DNA of 64,000 bases from Peromyscus leucopus (taxonomy: Eukaryota > Chordata > Mammalia > Rodentia > Cricetidae). Position numbers and translations under genes: made by a program. This document shows positions 34,481 to 44,535 of this stretch, piece after piece; within the stretch, counting starts at the first letter, position 1, and each line of letters begins with the position of its first letter. The stretch is taken from the NCBI RefSeq assembly GCF_004664715.2, contig NC_051075.1, positions 33,996,504 to 34,060,503 of the forward strand. The letters run 5' to 3'. Under the pieces are notes generated by a model. The model had not been told where the DNA came from. It saw only the letters and a list, made by a program, of their open reading frames with translations, and made no database searches.

Positions 34481-36440
34481 TTTTTAATCTTTTTCTTTGA
34501 AACCCAGATATATGGAGAGGGAACATATTTCCTTGTCTAAAACCAGGGCCATTCTTGGCAAAGCCATTAATAATCTGGAGACCAGGCTCTGGGGAGCTTT
34601 TCTCAGAGGCTCTCATATTGAAAGCAGGTAGTAGATTTCTGGGACCTGGGATAACAGGCAGTTGTGAGACACCCAGTGTCAATGTTGGGAATCATACTTG
34701 AGGCCAGTAATATATATATTATGGAACATATATATATTATGGAACAAAATTCTTTGTCTAAAACAAGAGGTATGCTTTAAAGGCCAATAATGGCATATGG
34801 CCAGGGCTCTGGGGGAGTTGTGACTTTGGATTCTGAGAATCCAACTCTTCCCCTCAAGGGGGCTGTGGTTATCAATTCCAAGACCGTTGTGTCTTCAGTT
34901 AATGATGCACTGGAGGTATCCAGTGTTCCCTTTGTGCAACATTGCTTGATCAACTTCCTGTTGACTTTATTCCTTTGTATGATAGCTTTCTGCCGACTGT
35001 GTCCCATTTCTCCACTACAAACTGTAGATGGTGACTTTTTAATAATCCCCTAAGACATAGCTTGTGCAATGCCTGGTATGGACTGCATGTCAACTATTGC
35101 TGCTTGACAAAGCTCCAGCATTTTGACATTGTAGACCACACTTTCTCTAGCATCTTTTTACTTTTTATTTATTTTTTATTCTTTTCTTTCCTTTTTTTCA
35201 CTTTTATTTTTAGTGATTCTTACTAGTAATGCCTGTCCCTCTGGGAAATTTTGTATGGGCTTTGGTAAAGGATAAAAATGTGTACAATGGTAGCCTCTCT
35301 AAACAACTAATCCTTTGGAAACAAATCCCTGGCATTACAGAACCAGGAATTCCATTGTGCCCTCCTAATTACACCAAGAGTAGGAAAGTTAGAGATTTAC
35401 TAGACACATCTGATCCCAAGGATGAAATGCCTACAATTCAGATCTGCAGCCTGAGGCCATTAAGGGCAAGAGTTCAGTTAATAAATACAGAGAAGTCAGA
35501 ATGGCACTGTATAATGGGAAAAGAGTAGACAACATTTCCTTCCCTTTTGGGAGCATTATGAGGGGAAGAGGCCCATACAGTAAGACTATGAAATTGTGGC
35601 ATAGTGTCTGGTCACCAGAAGTCCTCTTCCTAAGGTCAGGCATTTGGATAAGGGTCACCATTCCCTTGGTGGCTTAAGCAAAGTTCCTACTTGATAAAGC
35701 AGTCATTCTTATCTCTAGCAAGAGGAATTTATGGCCCTTTCATTAACACATGACTGGTGTTTATTGTCAAGGTAAAGGCTAGCTTCCTCAACCCCTGATC
35801 TCAAGAAGTTAAGCCATTTGGGCTGAAAATGTTCCCTAAAAGGACCACAGACTAAAATTCACAGACTAAAGGAAGCATGAGAAACTTCCTTTCAAAAGGT
35901 TGGTCAGGATAGTCCAAGTGACTCCCCAAATAACAGATATTATCGATGTATCCCTTAGCTTTGATTAATAAGAGACCTGAACCACTAAAGTGAAACTTTT
36001 TCTTTGCTGGGAAAGCCAGTACTGGTCAGCTGATGCAGAATAATCAGCTGTGATTAAGAAGAGACTAGCAAACAGAGACCTTCACAGGAAATAGCAACTG
36101 GACACAGTGCACAGGTCAATGGTATGGGAAGTCCAGCCCCAGTGGATATATTTACATCACCTTCCTGTATCTATAGCTCATGGAACGACGCAGAAAAGGG
36201 GGTGGAAAGTTTGATAGAGCTAAAACAACAGGAAGTCTGCTTGAAAACAGTCTCTCCTGGAAATGGCTGTATAAAGAAGACCAGAACAATGGTAATATCA
36301 ATAAAAATGTTACTGTGGAAGGAAGAAAATTTCAAAGAATCCTACCCCTCAACAATGAACTAAGGGCAACTAACTACTGCTGGAATGAGAATTAGCCTCT
36401 CCTAGGTGAGTTCCTTTAGTTGTTGTCAAGGCAGAGTGGT
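34481..36440 (+). pseudogene. Possible decayed endogenous retrovirus internal (env-like) region
   Basis: Plus-strand frames at 34790-35053, 35229-35528 and 36124-36395 read like pieces of a secreted or membrane protein: a hydrophobic run (LINFLLTLFLCMIAF) in the first, and N-glycosylation sites with a Cys/Pro-rich patch in the second (NGS, then GIPLCPPNYT). A second reading at 36180-36395 has an NVT site. A pyrimidine tract ending in TTTTTAG just before 35213 resembles a splice acceptor. This suggests a retroviral envelope remnant, but no gag or pol is adjacent, the frames are broken, and the call rests on appearance only. It could be unrelated noncoding DNA. Confidence 0.3.
34618..34705 (-). 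mobile_element. B3 fragment, antisense
   Basis: AAAGCAGGTAGTAGATTTCT, GGCAGTTGTGAGACACCCAG and GGAATCATACTTGAGGCC match the middle of the B3 at 33625-33830 closely (an 85-bp fragment without head or tail). Confidence 0.75.
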
Positions 36441-36616
36441 CGGCCCTGAAATAATGTACACACAAACAACATAAACATACTTGGAATGTTACATTTACAT
36501 ATATTTGTGCATAAACATATATATTCATAAATACATATGTATGTAACAATAACAATAAAAAGAGGCTATCAGCTTGAGTGGAGGACACAGAAGTCTGAAA
36601 GAGGGTAACTGAGAGG

Positions 36617-36932
36617 TGTAGGTGGACTTTTCTGTCCTGCCAACCACTCCCCAAATATCCACACAGAGACTTATTCATTATTAATTCTGAGCCGATAGCT
36701 TAAGCTTGTTTTTAGCTTACTCTTATAACTTAAATCAACCCATTTCTATTAATCTATGTGCTGCCCCAAGGTTTGCTCATCTCATGCAGATACTTCCCAT
36801 CCTGCTCACCCTGTGTCTCATGGTATCTCCTCTGACTCCTTTTTCTTCTTCTTAACATTCCTGCCTAGCCATTGGCCAATCTCAACAATAAAAGCAATAC
36901 AAAATTACAGTGTAAAAGACTGCTCCACAGCA
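36617..36932 (-). mobile_element. Solo ERVK-type LTR
   Basis: TG at 36617 and CA at 36931-36932, TSD GAGAGG (36611-36616) / GGGAGG (36933-36938), 5 of 6. Internal blocks ATCCACACAGAGACTTATTC, CAACCCATTTCTATTAATCT and TGCCTAGCCATTGGCCAATC are antisense to the conserved parts of the other ERVK-type LTRs here. 316 bp. Confidence 0.82.
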
Positions 36933-36994
36933 GGGAGGGACTAGAGGGAGGACAGGGTCAGGGAAAAATGAGGTAATTCTATTTCAATTAAAAA

Positions 36995-37734
36995 TGAAAG
37001 ACCCGAGCCGGGCGTGGTGGCGCACGCCTTTAATCCCAGCACTCGGGAGGCAGAGCCAGGCAGATCTCTGTGAGTTCGAGGCCAGCCTGGGCTACCAAGT
37101 GAGCTCCAGGAAAGGCGCAAAGCTACACAGAGAAACCCTGTCTCGAAAAAAACCAAAAAAAAAAAAAAAAATGAAAGACCCTAACCCTTCAGGCTTACAC
37201 TCCCCAAGCCCCAGGAGAATGAGGAACTAAAAAGCTAGTTCCAAGGGCAGACTGACTCAGCCATTACTCAGCCACCCTTACCACAATATATGGAGATTTC
37301 TGTTAAGATATGTTGATCAACTGTGACTGGGATAATTGCAAGTGTTCCAGGAAAGACCACTGTAACCTTTGTGTAACCTTCACTCCCACCCTGATAACCC
37401 CCCCCACCTCAGGTTTCGGGAAAAGTGTGCATATGGACGTGATTGTACCTACTCTGTGATTAGGCCATAATCTTGTGAAATTAGCCCCTAGACATGAACC
37501 AGTCGGAATGAAATTGCATGGGAATTGTAATCTTATGGCTTTTGTGTGTGTTTTTTTTTTCTTTAAAAGTATCTATGTGGCTGAGGTAGGGTGCGACTCT
37601 TGCTCTTGGAAGGAGAGGAGCCCGACTGTACAGCCGCATCAATAAACCTCTTGCTGTTTGCATCAACTGGACTGGAGTCTGGGTTCTTGGGGCGCCCACT
37701 CGAGAAGGTAGTACCCTGGGTCTGGGGTCTATCA
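36995..37734 (+). mobile_element. Solo class I (gammaretrovirus-type) LTR with B1 in its 5' end
   Basis: The 5' end TGAAAGACCC, an A/T-rich TATA-like TTTAAAAG at about 37562, ATCAATAAACCTCTTGCTG at about 37639 and the GGCGCCCACTCGAGAAGGTA to GGGTCTATCA end follow the U3-R-U5 layout of class I rodent LTRs. TGAAAGAC and GTCTATCA are near-inverted ends. Flanks are AAAA on both sides, consistent with a 4-bp TSD but uninformative. Removing the B1 and one TSD copy leaves about 563 bp. Minus-strand frame 37481-37735 is antisense to it. Confidence 0.8.
37005..37166 (+). mobile_element. B1 SINE inserted at LTR 5' end
   Basis: Near-consensus B1 (GAGCCGGGCGTGGTGGCGCA to GAAACCCTGTCTCG) with poly(A). 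A 15-bp TSD AAAAATGAAAGACCC at 36990-37004 and 37167-37181 duplicates the first ten bases of the LTR, so the B1 is younger than the LTR. Confidence 0.97.
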
Positions 37735-37783
37735 AAAAATATTTTAAAAATGATTAAACTAAAAAAAAAAAAATAGACAAAAT

Positions 37784-37793
<10 letters not shown>

Positions 37794-37828
<35 letters not shown>

Positions 37829-37967
37829 AGACAGGGTTTCTCTATGTACTTTTGGTGCCTGTCCTGGAGCTCTCTATATAGACCAGGTTGGCCTCGAACT
37901 CACAGAGATCTGCCTGGCTCTGCCTCTCAAGTGCTGGGAATAAAGGCATGTGCCACCACCACCTGGC
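37794..37967 (-). mobile_element. B1 SINE, antisense
   Basis: Long poly(T), GAGACAGGGTTTCTCTATG, CTCGAACTCACAGAGATCTG and CCACCACCACCTGGC. TSD CAAAATGGACTTTTTT at 37778-37793 and 37968-37983 (the T part merges with the tail). Confidence 0.95.
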
Positions 37968-38034
37968 CAAAATGGACTTTTTTCCTTCTATCATCTTGTT
38001 TGTTTCTAAAACATAAAACGAAAATAGCACTTAT

Positions 38035-38431
38035 TGTTAATATTCTGGTCCCACCCCTTAGCACCACCCTGTGTCCTGACGTAAAAGTCTCTTTTTAAGG
38101 AAAAACTCTGCCCATTTCTCTCTCTTCTCTCTCTCTTCTCCTTCCACTCCCACAAGGTGTGCACCTCTCACCTCCCCCACTCTTCCCCCCCCCCTTCCTC
38201 TCTATCTGTCTCTCTCTTTCTCTCTGCCTCTTAACTCTCTATTACAATAAACCATTTCCACGAGGATGTACTCCCTGGGTTGTGATTGTCCATTCGCTCC
38301 CCTGGCCCCGCCATGCCCGCATGGAGTGGGTAGCCCGCCAGCTTGCTGCTGAGTCTGCACAGCATGCCATTATGGCCCCCTGCATGTGCAGGATACCCAC
38401 GGGGGCCCCTGGGTCATAATAAGTCATATCA
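38035..38431 (+). mobile_element. Putative solo LTR, class unassigned
   Basis: TG...CA ends with a 5-bp duplication CTTAT at 38030-38034 and 38432-38436. Inside are a long pyrimidine (CTCT) region, ATTACAATAAACCATTTCC (polyadenylation signal at about 38246) and a GC-rich GGCCCCGCCATGCCCGCATG tail resembling U5. A 5-bp TSD would suit ERVL rather than ERVK, but the sequence is not one I can place. Confidence 0.6.
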
Positions 38432-38436
38432 CTTAT

Positions 38437-39315
38437 GTGCATGAGAACTGAAAAATGAATTCTTTTCTTCTCAGCAAGAAAATCTGCTCACCAATTTATT
38501 AGTACGTGTCCATGTTTTCTACCCATGATCGAGTGATAAGGCCCCAAGGAGGACCCCAAAGACCTACGTCAACAAGTACTTCAATACTGAAGCAGGGGTT
38601 GGCTATCTATACAAAAACTGGTAAATTATGCATACAAAGAAACCATGGCTAGAGATCTGACTCTAGCCGAGAGTTCAGAGTCAGCTGGAAGAATGGCTAT
38701 GTGGGGTAGGTCTCAATCACACGGATTGTTTTCAAAAAATATTTAAGGATTTCATCTGACATGCTAAGCCTTTCTCAGAAAAAATATTAAAAATGCCTTA
38801 TTCTATGTAAAATCTGGATTTTGATTGTTTAAGGGAGTCCTTGATGATTTCAGCGCAGTTTTGGAAGATGTTAATATCAAAATATGTAAAACGAAAAATA
38901 TAAGCAAGTTGTGTTACTTTTGCAGTTCTCTTTAAGTTTAAAATTAGCTCCCATTAAGACATTTTAAGTGAAGCGAACTGAATGTTGTGGGACTGTTATT
39001 AAGTGGCACAATGTTATTTATTAGGCAGTGCCGTTGACCATGCAAGAGAAGCCACAAGGCACAACAAAACCCACTGTGAGAGTTTGTTAAGGGAAGGAAA
39101 CGGAAAGGGGGTGCATAGGAAGGAGTAGGTGGAACCCTCTTTTATAGATCCCCCACCCCCCTACTCCACCTCACCCCTGCACATACACATATGCACTTAT
39201 GTAGCTATGCCACACCTGCACATAGATTACGTGACCACAGCACACAGATTACATAGGATGTAAGGCCCTAGGATGACTAAGCATCTCGCCTGGCTACTGG
39301 ACAGTGCACATGTGG
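38437..39315. other. Unassigned intergenic DNA
   Basis: No gene or confident repeat. The part at 39060-39290 is richer in CACC and CACA and may be an old repeat. Confidence 0.35.
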
Positions 39316-39317
39316 TC

Positions 39318-39450
39318 ATGAGCTGGGGGAATGGCTAGGAATTCTAACAGAGACATGCCTGCAATCTCCAGAGGCTTCAGCAGGAGGATTATAAGCCTGA
39401 GTCCATCCCAGAAAGTGTTGCAAGATCTTGTCTAAAATAAAATTTAAAAT
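39318..39450 (+). mobile_element. Old B1-like SINE
   Basis: ATGCCTGCAATCTCCAGAGG, CAGCAGGAGGATTATAAGCC and GATCTTGTCTAAAATAAAAT keep the B1 order but are strongly diverged. Confidence 0.6.
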
Positions 39451-41525
39451 AGATATGCACACATATATATGAACTGAATGATGTGTTTGTATATCCAAAT
39501 ATAAACAGTTGCTACTAGATGTTGTATCAAATAAATAGTACTAAATGGATAAATTATTTCCATATGTATCACATGTAGTGAAGGCACAATTAATATATAT
39601 TAATATATTATTAATTATACTAATATAATAAATATAATTAATATACTACTAATCCTTAATATTTGGAAATGTCACACAATTTTGCATTATATCATAATTT
39701 CATAATTTGATGCTTCATATTGGTCTTTGCTTACTTTCTAATTTGACTTTGTAGTATGAAGTGTCACAATTCTACTTATGCTTAGAGATAGATTATTGTG
39801 AAAACAAATGCCTTATATTCAACATATCTCATCATTAAAATTGTACAGATATTATTAAAATTAATATGAAATGATTACAAATACACAACATTTACATAAA
39901 GCATAAAGTTTTTAACCATGGCTTCCATTTTCTGATATGACAGTCAAAAGAATAATGAGGAGAATTAAAGGAAGTATTCAGTCAGGGTGATTTTTATGAA
40001 TGATCCTTGATACTCAATACATAGTCATGTATCAACACATGCTTCTTGTAGTACTATACAGTCAGTACTTTAATTTTAACTTCTTTATAGTTTAGAAAGA
40101 TTTATACATGTAGAATGGTCTAAACTTAAAAACCTAACCCTCCTGCTGTAGCCTTCAAAACAATGGGATTATCGGAGTGATCTACCAAGCCTGGCTTCAT
40201 GACTTTTTCAAACGATATTTTTTCACTACTATAATATATCACATTTTCACTAAATCCATCCATTTTATACTCAAAGCAGATATGAAAGAATGTATTTAAC
40301 AGAAGTTGGGGTTCTTTATGACATGGAAGCTTCCAACTCACAGGAATGGGTGAAATTCCTTTTCGTGATGTCTGCTTTTGAAGGGAGCTTATGGGCTTGC
40401 CATATACATTCTGGAAGCATACAGTTGTATATGGTTAATTTTGCATTAGTGCTGCTTACAGATTGAAAAAAAAAAAAGAATGCATTCTAGAGCACAGATG
40501 TGATTGGAGCACAAAAGTGACCCAATTCTAGTTACCTTGGTCAGCAGAGAGCCATTAAGCTTCAGGGATCATGCGCATCATCTCATTTGAGTGCCCTGGT
40601 TTATGGGGACAATTTTCATCTTTCTTCATGTTTGTTTATTTGTTTACTTTGTGAATAGTAAAGATGTAATTACTTATTAGATATAGTATGGATTTCCTTC
40701 TTGTAATATTCTGGAGAAATTGGACAGAAAAAAATAAAGCCACTCTTCCTGGTTTTAGTGTTTTATATGCTCCTGTCCTTAAGGGTTCCTTCTGGACCCA
40801 GTTTTAGTATTTTGATGCAAAATAAATGCCACATTACAGAAGAACCTCACTACCCGAGGCCTAGCCTTACTTCTTTAATCTGATATAAGAGATGCTTAAG
40901 GGATACATAAACTCATGGGAAAGGCACCTGAATTGTTAGGGTAGCTTGGATGTGGCAAAGGACAGATGAACACATGAGGCATATGCTCCTCCAATTAACA
41001 AGGCCATGTCCCTAGCCAGGTTTAGAATTGTATACACCGGAGAGACTGTGAGCAGAAAGGACATATCATATCTTAAACCTAAGGGAGAGGAACCCTAACA
41101 CTCACCAAGATGAAAGAATTTTACCACAACGAAAATGAAGGTGACCTAATCACACCCAAGCAGAAATACCAAAATAGGTTCCCCAAATTTTGCTCTGGCT
41201 TTCTTTCAGCTACCTGGCCCTTGTGACCTCTATGGAAAAACCTCAGTTGAAACACACAATGTAGAAGTCAGAGTTACATAAAAAAACTGTAGCACTTTCA
41301 AGGGATGGGAGTGGGTGTGGCCCCAAAGAACCATTGAACAGGAAAACACTGTCACAAGGTTGGAGTAGTCAATGGCCAGATTTAGGTGCTGGTCTGCTGT
41401 AACTCTTCTTCCATTGTGCATTTGCCTTTGGTCACCAAAAGCTCTGGTTACACCGAGTGTAAGCAAGCTCAGATTGCTAGGAATAAAGAGGTAAGGCGGC
41501 TGGATCCTCTGCATTAGCTCTTCCT
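39451..41525. other. Unique intergenic DNA, AT-rich tract
   Basis: An AATATATTA-type tract with local palindromes lies at 39590-39655. The rest to 41525 has no recognised gene; 40800-41500 is less AT-rich but I place no family in it. The minus-strand 94-codon frame at 41230-41514 has no features. Confidence 0.4.
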
Positions 41526-41527
41526 AT

Positions 41528-41705
41528 AAGAGTTGACATGCTTCACTTGTGTGCAGAGTGCAGGCCAGGAGAGGGAGTCAGCTATCCTGAAACTGGAGCT
41601 GCAGGTGCATGTGGACCACACAAGAGTGGGTAGTGGAAACGAAACCAGGTCCTCAGCAAGGGCAGTAGGAGCTGTTAACCACTTCGTCATCACCTCTCCA
41701 GACCC
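41528..41705 (-). mobile_element. B3 SINE, antisense
   Basis: GCAGGCCAGGAGAGGGAGTC, CTGAAACTGGAGCTGCAGG and GAGCTGTTAACCACTTCGTC with the end CACCTCTCCAGACCC. Confidence 0.75.
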
Positions 41706-41851
41706 AGGGTTCTGCTTTGCTTTCTCATGGCCACCATAATTCTTGGTGACTGGGGACGTAAGTCATGACCAAAGCCAGAAGCAACCATCAAATTTCTTCT
41801 CATGTTGAGTGCCTTTGATGCCTTTGGAAATCACTCCAACATATATAGAGG

Positions 41852-41924
41852 TCTTCTTCTTCTTCTTCTTCTTCTTCTTCTTCTTCTTCTTCTTCTTCTT
41901 CTTCTTCTTCTTCTTCTTCTTCTT
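41852..41924 (+). repeat. (TTC)n, about 24 units
   Basis: Uninterrupted TCT/TTC run ending in a T7 stretch. It produces poly-Leu and poly-Lys frames on the two strands; neither is a gene. Confidence 0.97.
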
Positions 41925-42277
41925 TTTTTGCCACATTCTGTATTGAATTATCACCCTGAGCATGCTCAGGAGTCTCCCTTTGTTTGGGGAAAACAAGTCA
42001 ACACTGGAAGCTGCACTCTCCTACCATACTCTGTTGTGTGTGGGCTGTAATATTTTGGCTTTCCAATCCCCAATGCTTGTGAAACCATTGTTGTATTTGT
42101 TTACATATGCAGGTAGATTTTATATTTTTTAAAGTGTGTATAACAGACAGCTTTTCTGGGCATTGTCTTCCTACTCAGGTGATTGGCAAAGTTTTATTTA
42201 GATTAACTCTTAAAAGATAATGCTGTCTTCGTTCTTTGCCAGAAAGTGTCCACTGGATATGATGGTGGAGGCACTTT
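41925..42277. other. Intergenic, nothing recognised
   Basis: No element seen. Confidence 0.4.
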
Positions 42278-42294
42278 AAAATGGCACAGCTCCA

Positions 42295-42488
42295 CTGGGC
42301 AGTGGTGGCTCACGCCTTTAATCCCTGCACTCTGGAGGCAGAGCCAGGCGGATCTCTGTGAGTTCAAGGTCAGCCTGGTCTACAAAGTGAGTTCCAGGAA
42401 AGGCAAAAAGCTACACAGAGAAACCCTGTCTCCAAAAAAAAAAAAAAAAAAAAAAACAAAAAACAAAAAACAAAAAAACAAGAAAAAA
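42295..42488 (+). mobile_element. B1 SINE
   Basis: CTGGGCAGTGGTGGCTCACG to GAAACCCTGTCTCC with a long A-rich tail. TSD AAAATGGCACAGCTCCA (17 bp) at 42278-42294 and 42489-42505, perfect. Confidence 0.96.
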
Positions 42489-42729
42489 AAAATGGCACAG
42501 CTCCATCAAGAGCCAAAGTCAAGACTTGGGTTCCATTGTTTTGAGGCAATTATCAGAGTTATGTAGTTTCTGTTCCTCATTTAACAAGTTGCTGCTTATT
42601 AAAGAGGTAGCCATCCTTAGAGGCCTTCAAGGTTGCTATCATCTAACCAGTTACCTAGCAATGACTCTGCTATTTATTTATAAATAATTAATTTTATCTC
42701 AGGCAGTTGGCCCATCAAAGTCCTGTTTC

Positions 42730-42918
42730 CAGTGGTTTTTAATCTTCCTAATGCTGCAGATCCTTTAACACAGTTCCTCATGTTGTGGTGACCCCCAACC
42801 ATAAAGGTATTTCACTGCTACTTTCATAGCTGTAATTTTGTTACTGTTACAAAACACAATGTAAATATCTGATATAAGACCTCCAAAGGGGTCACAACCC
42901 ACAGGTTGAGAACCCCTG
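42730..42918 (+). mobile_element. URR1-type hAT-Charlie element
   Basis: Ends CAGTGGTTTTTAATCTTCC and AGGTTGAGAACCCCTG are near-inverted repeats of the Charlie type. Between them are CCTCATGTTGTGGTGACCCC and CAAAGGGGTCACAACCCACA. Non-autonomous, 189 bp. I see no 8-bp TSD. Confidence 0.8.
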
Positions 42919-43099
42919 GACTTTGGCCATTACTGGCTGAGTCAGCGCTCTTTCCTGTTTGTGTCGCTGTTTGAAGACATCCCTGTTATTCATCACCTAC
43001 ATTTCCAGTCTTTCTCTAGTTTGCCAAATCCTAGCTTTCCCTCACTTGCTGATACTTTCCACATATTTCAAAGTGTGCCTTATTCATAATCAAATTTTA

Positions 43100-43505
43100 T
43101 GTAGCTTCAACTCTCCTAATTGGTCTTAAAAAAAAAACAAAAAAACAACAACAAAAAAAAAAACCCGGAGCCAGATTTTGGGTAAATGCTGAAAGATCAG
43201 AGAGACAAAGGAATAAGCCACAGTCACCTCTCATCTCACCAGCTCCTCAGTGGAAAGGGACTGAGCTCCTGTCTCCTCCCGATTTATAATCCTCTCTCTG
43301 CCCAGTCATATCACTTCCTGTCTCAGCCTCCCTAGAGCTGAGATTCAAGGCGTGTGTGCCTCCCAAGTACTGGGAGCAAAGACGTGAGATCCCAAGTGCT
43401 GGGATTAAAGGTGTGTGCCAGCACTGCCTGGCCTCTATGGCTGGCTTTGCCTGCTGATGTTCAGGCAATCTTTATTCGTTAGAGCATACACAAAATATCA
43501 CCACA
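43100..43505 (-). mobile_element. Putative solo LTR with SINE-like interior (second family)
   Basis: On the minus strand it starts TGTGGTGATATTTTGTGTAT, has AATAAAGATTGCCTGAACAT, two or three blocks like CCTTTAATCCCAGCACTTGG, a GGATTATAAATCGGG box and an end in CTCCGGGTTTTTTT and GAAGCTACA. The layout parallels the 1360/18435/58233 family and its 3' part shares CTCTGATCTTTCAGCATTTA with it. Flanks do not give a convincing TSD. Confidence 0.68.
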
Positions 43506-43898
43506 ATATCTTACATTGATAATCCTGAACTTTTTCTCAGTAAAATCTAACATGCTGCTTTTTAGATTCATGATTGATATTTTTATTTGCATATCAATAG
43601 ACAAACCTTGTTTTTTTTCTATCATTCTTGAATTTTCTTGGGCATTTTAAAAGCTGAGATTTTTTCCAAGTTCTGTTGTATTTTTTTTTTCCCATTTTAA
43701 AAATACTGTAAAAACTTTCACTGAAAGTCACAAATCATCTCCTTTTTTCATTCTGGTAGCCACGCTTCTCAACCTTCTTAATACTGTGACCCTTTAATAC
43801 AGTGCCTCATATTGTGGTGACCTCCCTCATAAAATTATTTTTATTGCTCTTAATAACTGTCCTTTTGCTACTGTTATGAATCGAATGTAAATATTTTT

Positions 43899-43975
43899 TT
43901 GTATTACTTTTATTGTCTCTTCTAAAAGTTATTTTTTAAAACTATTTTTTGTGTAATTACCTATATTCTTTTTCT
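43899..43975 (-). other. Possible L1 3' transduction
   Basis: Minus-strand reading after the L1 A-rich tail (AAATAAATAAATAAAAG) gives about 75 bp of non-L1-like sequence with CAATAAAAG close to its end, then a short A run that meets the TSD. That is the arrangement expected when transcription passes the L1's own signal and uses a downstream one. Confidence 0.5.
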
Positions 43976-44535
43976 TTTATTTATTTATTTAATTTTTTTA
44001 TTTTTTATTTTTTATATATATATTTTATTTTGCAATACCATTCAGTTCTACATATCATCCATGGATTCCCCTATTCTCCCCACTCCCACCCCCTCCCCTT
44101 ACCCCCAGCCTACCCTCCATTCTCACCTCTTCCAGGACAAGTCCTCCCCCGAGGACTGCGATCAACCTGGTAGACTCAGTCCAGGGAGGTCCAGTCCCTT
44201 CCTCCCAGACTGAGCCAAGTGTCCCTGCATAAGTTCCAGGTTTCAAACAGCCAACTCATGCAATGAGCACAGGACTTCGTCCCACTGCCTAGTTGCCTCC
44301 CAAACTGATCAAGCCAATCAACTGTCTCACCTATTCAGAGGGCCTGATCCAGCTGGGGGCCCCTCAGCCTTTGGTTCATAGTTCATGTGTTTCCATTCAT
44401 TTGGCTATTTTTTTTCAATAATTGAGTAAAACTGAAATTTATTATATGCCACAGTGGTCCTAGGGACCTCCATACTATATATATATAGCCTCTATGGTTC
44501 TATGGGTTGTGGTCTGATTGTTCTTTATTTTATAT

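Noticed and set aside
41802..42050. Poly-Leu and poly-Lys frames
   Set aside because: Produced by the (TTC)n tract.
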